Source: Bos javanicus (Eukaryota > Chordata > Mammalia > Artiodactyla > Bovidae). Taken from it: DNA of 64,000 bases. Both the position numbers and the translations under genes were made by a program. The DNA is taken from NCBI RefSeq assembly GCF_032452875.1, contig NC_083871.1:2827692-2891691 (forward strand), written 5' to 3'. Under the pieces are notes generated by a model. It was not told the origin of the DNA and did not search any database. It worked only from the letters and a program-made list of their open reading frames with translations. This document shows, piece after piece, positions 12,881-22,925 of the stretch (its first letter is position 1; each line of letters begins with the position of its first letter).

Positions 12881-14571
12881 GTCTCTATATGTATGGAATA
12901 TCTTTTTCCAACCCTTCACTTTCAGTCTGTATGTGTCCCTTGTTTTGGGGTGGGTCTCTTGTAGACAACATATTTAGGGGTCTTGTTTTTGTATCCATAC
13001 AGCCAGTCTTTGTCTTTTGGTTGGGGCATTCAGCCCATTTACATTTAAGGTAGTTATTGGTAAGTATGAGCCTGTTTCCATTTACTTTTTTGTTTTGGGT
13101 TACAGTTTATACACCCTTTCTGTGGTTCCTGTCTAGAGAAGATCCTTTAGCATTTGTTGATGAGCTGATTTGGTGGTGCTGAATTCTCTTTTTGCTTGTC
13201 TGTAAAGCTTTTGATTTCTTCTTCATATTTGAATGAGATCCTTGTTGGGTACAGTAATCTAGGTTGTAGGTTTTTCTGTTTCATCACTTTAAGTATGTCC
13301 TGCCATTCCCTTCTGGCCTGAAGTGTTCCTATTGAAAGACCAGCTGTTATCCTTATGGGAATCCCCTTGTGTGTTATTTGTTGTTTTTCCCTTGCTGCTT
13401 TTAATATTTGTTCTTTGTGTTTGATCTTTGTTAATTTGAGTAATATATATCTTGGGGTGTTTCATTTTGGGTTTATCTTGTTTGGGACTCTCTGGGCTTC
13501 TTGGACTTGGGTGACTATTTCCTACCCCATTTAGGGAAGTTTTCAACTAATATCTCAAGTATTTTCTCATGGCCTTTCTTTTTGTCTTCTTCTTCTCAGA
13601 CTCCTGTGATTCAAATGTTGGGGTGTTTAACATTGTCCCAGTGGTCTCTGAGGTTGTCCTCATTTCTTTTAATTCTTTGTTCTTTTTTCCCTCTCTGCTT
13701 CATTTATTTCTACCATTCTATCTTCTACCTCACTTACCCTATCTTCTACCTCCGTTATTCTACTGTTGGTTCCATCTAGAGTGCTTTTGATTTCAGTTAT
13801 TGTATTATTTTTATTGATTGACTCTTTTTTATTTCTTCTAGGTACTTGTTAAACTTTTCTTGCATCTTCTCAATCCTTGTCTCCAGGCTATTTATCTGTA
13901 ACTCCATTTTGTTTTCAAGATTGTGAATCATTTTTACTATCATTATTCTGAATTCTTTTCAGGTAGACTCCCTAACTCCTCCTCTTTTGTTTGGTTTGGT
14001 AGGCATTTATCATGTTCCATTACCTGCTATTTCTCTGCCTTTTCATCTTTTTATATTGCTGTGTTTGGGGTGGCCTTTCTGTATTCTGGCAGTTTGTGGT
14101 TCCTGTTTATTGTGGAGGTTCCTTGCTGTGGGTGGGATTGGATGGGTGGCTTGTCAAGGTTTCCTGGTTAGGGAAGCTTGCATTGGTGTTCTGGTGGTTG
14201 GAGCTGGATTTCTTCTCTCTGGAGTGCAATGAAGTGTCCAATAGTGAGTTTTGAAATGTCTATGGGTTTGGAGTGACTTTGGGCACCCTGTATATTGAAG
14301 CTCAGGGTTATATTCCTGCATTGAGGGAGAATTTGTGTGGTATGTCTTGCTCTGGAAATTTTTGACTCTTGGTTTTAGTGTAGGTATGGAGGCTTTTGAA
14401 TAAGCTCTTATTGATTAATGTTCCCTCTGGTGTTCTCAGGTTTTGGACTCTGGTTTCAGTCTTATTCTTACAGTAGCCTCAAGACTTCTCCATCTATACA
14501 GTACCAATGATAAATCATCTAGGTTAATGATGAAAAGCTTCTCCACAGTGAGGGACACCCAGAGAGTTTCA

Positions 14572-15135
14572 CAGAGTTACATGGAGAAGAGAAGAGGAAG
14601 GAGGGAGATAGAGGTGACAAGGAGGAGAAGAGGGGGAATCAAAAGGGGAGAGAGCAAGCTAGCTAGTAATCAATTCCCTATGTGCTCTCCACAGTCTCAA
14701 CCTCTCAGAGATGATCACGGAGTTACATGGAGAAGACAAGAGGGAGGAAGGAGACAGAGGTGACCAGGAGGAGAAAAGGGGGGCTCAAAAGGTGAGAGAC
14801 AGATCCAGCCAGAAATCAGTTCCCTAAGTGTTCTCCACAGCCCTGAGCACACAAAGAATTTAGAGTTGGGTAGAGAAGTGACACAATTGAGCGACTTTAC
14901 TTTCACTTTTCACTTTCATGCATTGGAGAAGGAAATGGCAACCCACTCCAGTGTTCTTGCCTGGAGAATCCCAGGGACAGGGGACCGTCTATGGGGTCGC
15001 ACAGAGTCGGACACGACTGAAGTGACTTAGCAGCAGCAGCAGAGAAGAGAAGGGGGAGGTAAGAGATAGAGGCAAACCTGGTGGAGAATAAGGAGAGTCA
15101 AAAAGGGGAGATAGCAGTCAAGCCCGTAATTACAC
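14572..15135 (-). repeat. Tandem units in the L1 5' UTR
   Basis: Three imperfect units of about 130-150 bp begin near 14572, 14727 and 15050. Each has a purine-rich core ('gagaagaagaggg'-like, 'gacagaggtgac', 'tcaaaaggggaga') followed by 'ccctanngtgctctccaca'. They lie in the 5' UTR of the minus-strand L1, where repeated monomers commonly carry the internal promoter in other mammals. That role is inferred here. A SINE separates units two and three. The 106-codon ORF across this region is a by-product of purine-rich DNA. Confidence 0.7.
14880..15040 (+). mobile_element. BOV-A2-type SINE (partial)
   Basis: It contains the second half of a BOV-A2 unit ('cattggagaaggaaatggca', 'gtcggacacgactgaag') and ends in a (CAG)n tail. 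A 7-bp repeat AGAGAAG flanks it (14873-14879 and 15041-15047). It is nested in the L1 5' UTR, so it is younger than that L1. Confidence 0.92.
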
Positions 15136-17007
15136 TCCCAAGTTAAAAGGGGTACTGAAGATTGGGTTTTTAAAGGTACAAAATTGATAACATATACCAA
15201 AAAGCAAAGATTAAAAATCTAGAGTAGAGGTTGTTTGCTTTAAAAATAGGGTGTTTTTTTTTTTTTTTCTTGCAAGGTAACAGGTTATAAAAATGAAAAT
15301 TAAAGGAATAATAAAGGACTTGCTAATAAAAAAAATGATAATAGTAAAAATATAGCTAAGAATTTCTCTGCTGTTTCAGGCATTGTGGGGTCAGTTCAGT
15401 TTCTAATAGTTCCTTGTTCCAGCTTATACTTCTCAAGATCTATAGGTCCCTTCCAATATGGTTGGTGCTAACTACAGGGTTTTAATCTGTTGCACCTGTC
15501 ACTGCCAAAGCAGTTCCCTGTTTTTATTCTAGCTTCTTCTGTTTGCTGGTCTCTTCAGTGTCTAATTTCCATCCTGACACAAGGGGGTGAAGGTGGTCAC
15601 TTATATAGGCTCACTTGTTCAGTTGTGCTGTGGGGAGGGAGGAACACTGCAAACAAATATCACTGGAATTTGTGCGGAGTGCTCACAGTGTCTCAGCCAC
15701 ACTGGGTTTGCCCCTGCTCATGGCGTGTGTGCTTTCCCAGTGCATACTTTTCAGGCTGTAGGTTGGTTTGCTGGGGTACTGTCTGAGGCGGGCCCTGGGT
15801 TGCTTGCACTTCCCAGGTCTAAGCTGCTCAGGTTCAGGTTCTTGGGTACTCCACAAAGGCACAGAGGGCCTACGTTTTGTGCCCTTCCCAGGTCTGAGCA
15901 GCTCAGGAGACCAGTTGCTTAGTGAGTGCAGTCTCCCCAGGTGGGCGGTGCATCTTTTCACCTCCCCTGTCCCAGCAGCTTGGTTTCCTGGGTAGCAGTG
16001 GACGCACCCGTCTCAGGTGTGCTATGTGTCTCTTCTGGGGAGCTGATCTCTGGCTGTGACCCTCCCGGTGGATGTCAACCATCCAGAATCCCTAGAAGTC
16101 TTGGTTGGCAACTGGGGGCCTGCTTCTGGTTTGTTAGAGGATGGCTCTCTGGGGCTGAGATTGCCCCTTTCTGGCTCTGGCTACCCCCCACCTGCCTCTC
16201 TGTTTCCAGCGGAGGATGGGCCTATCCACAGCCAGCTAGCTCTCCTCTGGTATTCGCTCAGTCCTTTGTTCTGTGAGCAGACCCAGCAGTGCCTTAGGTT
16301 AGGGCTTTTTCGGGGATAGTTCTCTTTCTCTCTCTCTTTTTTTTTTTTTTTTTTTTTGGTCTCTCTCTGGCTATCCGACAGTTTGCACTGCTATCTCATG
16401 TTAATTCCCTCAGATTGCCCTTAGGGCATTCAGGCCAGGTCTTCATCTTAAGCAATGCAGCCCTGGCCTCCCTGTTCAGTCCCTGCTTGCTCATGGCAGA
16501 TGTGAGCACTGGGAGTTGCTGTTAGGCATATAATCTGTGGGTTTTCTTTCTTTCTTTCTTTTTTCTCACGGTTATGTTGCCCTCTGAGATTACAAAACTG
16601 TCCACAGACCCACCATTGAGAGTGTTTCCTGGTGTTTGAAAACTTCTCCTCTTTTAAGATTCCCTTCCCAGGATGGATCTCTATCCCTACCTCTTTTGCC
16701 TCTCTTTTTATCTTTTATATTGTGTTCTACCTCCTTTCAAAGACAATGGGCTGCCTTTCTGGGTGCCTGATGTCCTCTGCCAGCATTCAGAAGTTGTTTT
16801 GTGGAATTTGCTTAGCATTCAAATATTCTTTTGATGAATTTGTGGGGGAGAAAGTGATCTCTCCTTCCTATTCTTCTGTCATCTTAGGATCACCTCCAAC
16901 ATTTCTTTAAATATCTGATAAAACTTGCTAGTGCAGACATTGATTCAAAATTTTTCTTTGTTGAGAGGTATCTGATTAGCGAATTAATCTCTTACTAATA
17001 CAGATCT

Positions 17008-17214
17008 GGGGACTCAGATGGTAAAGAATCTGCCTGCAATGCAGGAGACCCAGGTTCAGTCCCTGGGTTAGGTAGATCCTCTCAAGAAGGAAATGGCAAC
17101 CCACTCCAGTATTCCGGCCTGGAGAATCCCTTGGGCAGAGAAGCCTGGCAGGCTACAGTCCATGGGCTGACAAAGAGTCAGGCACGACTGAACGACTAAT
17201 GCTTTCACTTTCAG
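17008..17214 (+). mobile_element. Bov-tA SINE
   Basis: Bov-tA with a damaged head start, a preserved 'aatgcaggagacccaggttc' head core and a 'ctttcactttca' end. Flanks are TACAGATCT (16999-17007) and TACAGGTCT (17215-17223), a target duplication with one change. Confidence 0.93.
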
Positions 17215-17320
17215 TACAGGTCTATTCAGATTCTATTTCTTCATGACTCAGTTTTGCAAGGTAGGGATTTGTCCATTTCATCTAGCTTATCTAATTTCTT
17301 GGTGTTCCTAGTACTCACTT

Positions 17321-17634
17321 GGGCTTCCCTGATAGCTCAGTTAGTAAAGAATCTGCCTGCAATACAGGAGACCCTGTTTCAATTCCAGAGTTGGGAAGAT
17401 GTGCTGGAGAAGGGATAGGCGATCCACTCCAGTTTTCTCTGGCTTCCCTTGTGGCTCAACTGGTGATGAATTTGCCTGCAGTGTGGGAGACCTGGGTTTG
17501 ATCCCTGGGTTGGGAAGATCCCCTGGGGAAGGGAAAGGCTATCCGCTCCAGTATTCTGGCCTGGAGAATTCCATGGACTGTATAATCCATGGGGTTACAA
17601 AGAGCCGGACATGACTGAGTGACTTTGACTTTCA
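17321..17634 (+). mobile_element. Double-headed (dimeric) Bov-tA SINE
   Basis: Two tRNA-derived heads stand in tandem (17321-17440 and 17446-17560), followed by a single tail that ends 'gactttgactttca'. A perfect 12-bp target duplication TAGTACTCACTT (17309-17320 and 17635-17646) encloses the whole unit, so it inserted as one piece. The second head keeps A-box-like 'gtggctcaactgg' and B-box-like 'gggtttgatccc'. Confidence 0.92.
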
Positions 17635-17973
17635 TAGTACTCACTTATACTTCATTTCTATAAGATCCATAGGAATCTTCTGATTTTATAAATTAAAATA
17701 ATCTGTTTTTTCTTAGCCAATAGAGCCAAAGGCTTGTCAATGTTTTTTCATCCTCTTGAAAGCCAGCTTTTGGTTTTATTGATTTTTATCTATAGATTTT
17801 GCATTCTATTTTTAATTATCTTTTATTTTATTTTTCATTTTTCTCTAAGATTTAGGTACATTTTTTTTCTAGTTCTTTAAAGTGTAAAGTTTGTTGTTAA
17901 TACTTTTCTTCTCTTTGTCAATATAAGTGCTAATCAATTTTCCTCAGCACTCTATTACTGCATAAGACTTGGT

Positions 17974-18184
17974 GGGCTTCTCTGGTAGCTCAGACAATAA
18001 AGAGTCTGCCTATAATTTAGGAGATCTGGGTTTAATCCCTGGGTCAGAAAGATACCCTGGATAAGGGAATCTCAATCCACTTCAGTATTCTTGTCTGGAA
18101 AATACCATGACCAGAGGAGCCTGTTGGGCTACAGTCCATGGGATCACAAAGTCAGACATGACTGAGCAACTAGCACACACAAAC
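17974..18184 (+). mobile_element. Bov-tA SINE
   Basis: Complete but diverged Bov-tA. It is flanked by a perfect 10-bp repeat AAGACTTGGT (17964-17973 and 18185-18194) within the old L1. Confidence 0.94.
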
Positions 18185-18366
18185 AAGACTTGGTATGTTG
18201 TACTTTCTTTGATATTTGTCTAAATATGTTTTCTAAAATTCCTTGTGATTAAATCATTCCACTAATTGATTGCTGAGTATGTTGATTAACTTTCATTATT
18301 TTTTGATTTTCTAATTTTCCTTCTGCTATATATTTATAGTTTTATTTCATTGTGATTGCAAAAATA

Positions 18367-18566
18367 GGCTTCCCATATGGCTCAGCTGGTAAAGAATCTG
18401 GCTGCAATGTGAGAGAACTGGGTTCAATCCCTTGGTTTGGAAGATCCCATGAAGAAGGGAAAAGCTATCCACTCCAGTATTCTGGCCTGGAGAATTCCAT
18501 GGACCATACAGTCCATGGGGTCGCAAAAAGCCAGACATGACTGAGAGACTTTCACTGTCATTGTCA
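18367..18566 (+). mobile_element. Bov-tA SINE
   Basis: Full head and tail ('ggcttcccatatggctcagc' to 'gactttcactgtcattgtc'), with an A-rich 3' end. Its flanks are A-rich, so the exact target duplication is unclear. Confidence 0.92.
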
Positions 18567-19839
18567 CAAAAAAAATAGTTGGTATGGTTTCAGTCTTTCT
18601 AAATTTTTAAGATTTGTTTTGTGGCTTAGTATATAGACTACTCCAAATGTTCCACTTGAGGAAATGGCATATTATGCTATTGTTGGGTGGAGTGCTCTGT
18701 AAATATCTGTTGAGGCTAGTTAATCTTTACTGTTTTCAAGTTCTTCATTTGCTTATTGATCTTTTGTCTGTTTGATCTCTTTGTTATAGAAAATGAAGAA
18801 TTAAAATCTCCAATTATTATTGCAGAGTTGTCCATTTGTCCTTTAAATTTTGCCAATGTTTGCCTTACATCATTTTGGAGTTCTGATGTTTGGTACATAT
18901 GTAATTTTGTTTACTACATCTACTGAGTGGATTGACACTTCTATCACTATTTAGTATCCTTCTTCATCTCTTGTAGGAGTTTTGAGTTAAAGCCTATTTG
19001 ATTTGTTATTAGAAAACTACCCAGTTCTCTTTTGATTACCATTTACATGAAATATCTTTTTCTAATGTTTCACTTTAAGCTTATTCATGTGTTTAGATCT
19101 GAAGTGAGTCTCTTATAAATCCATATACCTAGGTCTTTAAAAAAATCATTTTACCAATTTATGCCTTTTGATTAAGAACTTTAATTCATTAATACGTAAG
19201 GTAATTTCTGGTAGAGAAAACTTAATTTTGCCTCCCATTATTTGTTTTCTGTGTATATTATGCCTTTATATCCCTCCCCCATTTTCTCCATTACTGCCTT
19301 CCTTTGTGTTAAGTTGCTTTTTGAAGTGATAGTTTTCAATTCCTTTCTCATCTCTTGTGAGGAAACTTTGTTTTATATATTATTTTCTTTTTTGTTACCT
19401 TGTGGATTGTATATACATTTCTAAACTTACAATGATCTATTCTGAATTGATTTGCAGTTCTTTTCAATTATTTATACATACAAAAATTCTACTCCATATA
19501 ACTCTGTTCCATCCGACTTTGTTGTTTATGTCACAAATTGCATCTTTATATGTTATGAACCTATAACATAGAATTATACTTATTTTAGGCATCTGTTTTA
19601 AATACTGTAACAAAAACTCTACTTTGTAACTGTATTACAAACTAAAATTATAATAGCTTGCTATTTTTATATTTTGTCCAAGTTAATGCTTTATTGAAGA
19701 TATTTATGTTCCTATATGGTTTCAAGTTACTTGTCTAGTTTCCTTTCTTTTTAACCTGAACACCACCTATGGCCTTGCTTATAGGGTAAATTTACAGAAA
19801 GTAAAGTGTTTCAGCTTCTTTTTATTTGGGGATGTCTTG

Positions 19840-20053
19840 AAAGTGAAAGTGTTAGTGTCTCAGTTGAGTCAACTGTTTGTGACCCCATGGATTTTAGCCT
19901 GCCAGATTTCTCTGAAAATGGAATCTTCCTGGCATGAATACTGGAGTTTGTAGCCATTTTATTTTCCAGGGGATCTTCCCAAGTCAGGAACTGAAGCTGT
20001 GTCTCCTGAATTCCATGCAGATTCTTAACTGTCTGAGCCACCAGGGGAAGCCC
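19840..20053 (-). mobile_element. Bov-tA SINE, diverged
   Basis: Reverse complement of Bov-tA with the tail first and the head end 'gagccaccaggggaagccc' last. Imperfect GATGTCTTGA / GAATGTCTTA flanks suggest the duplication. Many substitutions point to an older copy. Confidence 0.9.
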
Positions 20054-20088
20054 AGGAATGTCTTAGCATCTCCCTCATTAATGAAAAC

Positions 20089-20548
20089 AATGGTCCATAT
20101 AGTCAAAGCTATGTTTTTTTTCAGTAGTCATGTATGGATGTCAGAGTTGAACCATAAAGAAGGTTGAGTGCCGAAGAATCAATGCTTTTGAAATGTGCTG
20201 TTAGAAGACTCTCGAGAGACCCTTGGAAAGCTCAGAGATCAAACCTAAATCCTAAAGGAAATCAACTCTGAATATTTATTGGAAGGACTGGTGCTGAAGC
20301 TGAAGTGCCAATACTTTGGCCACCTGGTGTGGAGTTGACTCATTAGAAAAGACCCTGACGCTGTGAAACATTGAGAGCAGGAGGAGAAAGGGGCAACAGA
20401 GGATGAGATGGTTGCATCATATCACTGACTCAATGTACATTAGTTTGGAGCAAATTTAGGAAGATAGTGAAGGGCAAGGAAACCTGGCATGCTGCAGTTC
20501 ATGGGGTCACAAAGAATCAGACATGGCTTATCAACCAAACAACAGCAA
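20089..20548 (+). mobile_element. BovB LINE, short 3' fragment (old type)
   Basis: It starts at the 'ggtccatatagtcaaagc' part of the C-terminal coding region and ends with an AACAACAG-type tail. The diagnostic stretch reads 'gaatatttattggaagg', like the other old copies here. No frame is intact. Confidence 0.92.
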
Positions 20549-20610
20549 AAAATGAAATAAATGAAAAAAATCTTTTGACAGGCAGGCATAGAAATCTCCA
20601 TTGTCAGTTC

Positions 20611-20630
20611 TTTGTTGTTGTTGTTGTTGT
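20611..20630. repeat. (TTG)n microsatellite
   Basis: Six to seven TTG units lie between the BovB tail and the resumed old L1 sequence. Confidence 0.95.
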
Positions 20631-21209
20631 CGTCATTTTTTCATCTCTATGTCCAGCCTTCAAAACTTACACTGAGAAATCAGCTGATAAACTTGAGGAT
20701 TTCTTGTATGTGATGACTGATTATTCTCTTCCTGCTTTCAAGGCTGTCTCTTTATCTTTGTTTTTCAACAGATTGGCTGTTTTTGCTGTAGATCTCTATG
20801 AGCATAAAGTATGTGGAATTCGTTGAGTTTTTTGGATTTGTAAATTCAAATATTTCAACAAATTGGAAGGTTTTAATCCATTGTTTTTAAAGGAATTACT
20901 TACTCCTTTCTTTCTCACTTTCCCTTACTCTGAAAACTTGTGTATTGTTTCATTTGATGGTCCTTCATGGTTTCTTAGGCTTTATTCACTTTTCTTTATT
21001 CTTCTAGCTTTTTGTTCCTCAGACATGATTCTCCCAATTTATTTTCTTTTTCTGAATGATTCACACTTGCCTATTTTTTAAATGCTTTGTGATTTAGAGT
21101 TCAAAATTGGAATTTTGGAAAACTGAGAAATTTTTTGAGTCTTTGCAGACTGCCTTTGTGCTTTTGAAGTTTTTCACTAATTAACTGGGCCCATCCTGAA
21201 CCTAAGGAT

Positions 21210-21463
21210 GCTGCTGCTAAGTTGCTTCAGTCTTGTCTGACTCTGTGTTACCCCATAGACAGCAGCCCATCAGGCTCCCCCGTCCCTGGGATTCTCCAGG
21301 CAAGAACACTGGAGTGGGTTGCCATTTCCTTCTCCAATGCATGAAAGTCAAAAGTCAAAGTGAAGTCAGTCATGTCCGATTCTAACGACCCCATGGGCTG
21401 CAGCCTACCAGGCTCCTCCATCCATGGGATTTTCTAGGCAAAAGTACTAGAGTGGGGTGCCAT
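21210..21463 (-). mobile_element. BOV-A2 SINE
   Basis: Reverse-complement BOV-A2 starting with (CTG)n and 'cttcagtcttgtctgactc', with both half-units present. A perfect 12-bp duplication GAACCTAAGGAT (21198-21209 and 21464-21475) flanks it. Confidence 0.96.
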
Positions 21464-21475
21464 GAACCTAAGGAT

Positions 21476-22059
21476 AAATCCTATGTAATAGTACATGGTT
21501 AGTCTCAGTTATTTTCTGAGTATGCATCTACTTTGGATTTTGTGTAGCTGTTTCATTCCCCTTTTATGACTGCTTTTGAATATTTTAATTTAACAAAATC
21601 TCACCCCTGCTTTTCTTCAGGCCTTGGGTGGTATATTAAATGCATCAACTCATAATTTCTTGCTGCAAATGATTACAGGTTAAAGTCTTCACATAGCCTT
21701 CATGAAATGCTTCATTTACCACGTGAATTCTGAGTTAGAAGACATAGAGACCTGCCTTTCAGGCAAACTCATGACAGTTTGGATTATTGCAAATAGGGTA
21801 ACTTTTGCTCCTTCTGGTTTAAGGAGGAAATTGAGAACTTGGCTGCTGCCACCTCCAGGCCAAGATCACATCATGCCTGGGAGGAAATAGGGCAAAAGTG
21901 AGTTAAAAGGATACAAAAGTTCTTAAAATTTTAATTGCATTTTTTTTATTGGGGATTTACATAATTGCCTCAGAACTTTGATTATGTTTCAAGGATCCTA
22001 TAAATTTATTTTAGCAAGAGTTTTTGCTATTTCCATAGGGGAATGAAGGTTTGGCATTT
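21476..22059. other. Unassigned, possibly the 5' end of the first old L1
   Basis: No ORF of note. A GC-richer patch at about 21800-21890 ('ctccaggccaagatcacatc') resembles old L1 5' UTR sequence read antisense, which would fit its place just beyond the L1 ORF1 relic. I cannot confirm this. Confidence 0.35.
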
Positions 22060-22270
22060 CCTAATCTGCCAATAGTTGACATTACACTCCAACACATTTC
22101 TTTTCTATTACTATATTAGTAATGTACCATGGTTTGTTTTTCCATTTACCTATTGGATATCTTGGTTTCTTCCAAGTTTGGCAATTTTGAATAACAGCTT
22201 TAAATATTTACAGATGTTTACAGATTTTTGTGTGAACATAAATTTCAACTGTTCAACCTCATACCCTCCA

Positions 22271-22925
22271 GAGACTCTCGAGGGCACAAATAAAACTTAT
22301 GTGAACAAGGACTCAGGGGAAAGGAGCAGTGACCCCTACAAAAGACTGAGCTAGACCTGCCTGTGAGTGTTTGAAGGTCTCTTGCTGGGGCATGGGTCAG
22401 CAGTGGCCTGCAATATGGACAGAGGCACTGGGAGCAGCAGTCCTGGGAGGTGCAGCATGTTGGCCTAAGTTCTCGTGGAGGAGATGACCATTAGCCCTAC
22501 CAGAAATCCACCAGGTGGGCAACCCACAAACTGGAAGACAATTATACCAAAGAAGTTCTCATACTGTTATGAAGGTTGTAGGTATCACATCAGACTCCCA
22601 ACCTGGGAATAAAGTGAAGGGGCTGGGAATCCCTAGGGAATCTGACATTGAAGATTAGGATATTGATTGCAGAACTTCCATAGGACTGGGGGAAACAGAG
22701 ACTCTTGGAGGGCACAAACAAAATCTTGTGTGCACTGGGACCCAGGGGAAAGGACAATGACCCCACAAGAGACAGAGTCAGAATTGCCTGTGAGTGTATA
22801 GGAGTCTCCGGTTGAGATGTGAGTTGGCAGTAGCCTTCTTTGGGTGAGGGGCACTGACAGCAGCAATCCTGGGAGTTGTGGTATGTTGACATAAGTCCTC
22901 TTGAAGAAGGTTGCTATTAGCCCTA
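22271..22925 (+). repeat. Tandem units in the BovB 5' leader
   Basis: A segment starting 'gagactctcgagggcaca' at 22271 recurs at 22698 ('gagactcttggagggcaca'). Each is followed by 'gcctgtgagtgt', 'cctgggag' and 'ccattagcccta'/'ctattagcccta'. The spacing is about 427 bp, so there are about 1.5 copies of a leader unit. The part between them (22506-22600) matches an L1 leader at 24919-25014. Confidence 0.8.

Larger units (their letters stand above)
7660..13065 (-). pseudogene. L1 ORF2 pseudogene (endonuclease / reverse transcriptase)
   Basis: Minus-strand fragments in order are: endonuclease at 12336-12590 (IILGDFNTPLTPMDRST, the catalytic GDFN-type motif); the RT start at 11323-11943 (206 aa, including RPITSTEIETVIRNLPANKGPGPDGF and RPISLMNIDAKILNKILA, shown here only as landmarks); C-terminal parts at 8678-8938 and 8971-9153; and the extreme C-terminus at 7674-7916. 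The RT catalytic box reads FAND instead of FADD at 10877-10888, with a stop codon just upstream. It is also split by a BovB at 9210-10676 and by a templated insertion at 12770-12880. L1 ORF2 normally nicks target DNA and copies RNA in the nucleus; this copy cannot. Confidence 0.9.
7463..16899 (-). mobile_element. Ruminant L1 (L1_BT type), nearly full length
   Basis: The plus strand starts with the antisense 3' UTR ('ttattttaattggagactaat' region). It passes through ORF2, ORF1 (about 13140-14030) and a long GC-richer 5' UTR (about 14250-16899). A 9-bp duplication CATTTCTTT flanks it (7454-7462 and 16900-16908), and the interrupted old L1 resumes on the far side. After removing the BovB and SINE inside, it is about 7.8 kb, close to full length for bovine L1. 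The 5' UTR has tandem units (14572-15135) and, on the plus strand, a pure T-run at 16337-16357. The ORFs are broken, so it is not mobile now. Confidence 0.9.
3291..21197 (-). mobile_element. Old L1 (L1M type), host of the first nested stack
   Basis: Pieces of one antisense L1 can be followed in order through 3291-4048, 4269-4400, 5457-5525, 5744-7453, 16909-17007, 17224-17320, 17647-17973, 18195-18366, 18567-19830 and 20570-21197. On the minus strand this runs from ORF1-like sequence (high coordinates) through the endonuclease domain, with GDFN visible in the fragment at 18716-18898, to reverse transcriptase and the 3' end. The RT fragment at 6972-7163 shows VDREKSFDKIQHPF, and the FADD catalytic box is still readable at 6899-6910. 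Stops and frameshifts are everywhere, so it is a fossil. The assignment of all pieces to a single insertion is inferred from collinearity. The part nearest 3291-3700 is mosaic and less certain. Confidence 0.75.

Noticed and set aside
14443..14763. 106-codon plus-strand ORF, rich in Arg and Glu
   Set aside because: It lies in the antisense of a purine-rich tandem repeat in the L1 5' UTR. Open frames are expected in such composition.
14572..15135. CRISPR-like or regulatory direct-repeat array
   Set aside because: Units are imperfect, of uneven spacing, and belong to an L1 5' UTR in a mammalian genome.
15490..16319. Overlapping ORFs of 75-116 codons and raised GC, resembling a gene start or CpG-rich promoter
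   Set aside because: The region is the GC-rich 5' UTR of the minus-strand L1. The ORFs overlap in several frames on both strands and share no domain.
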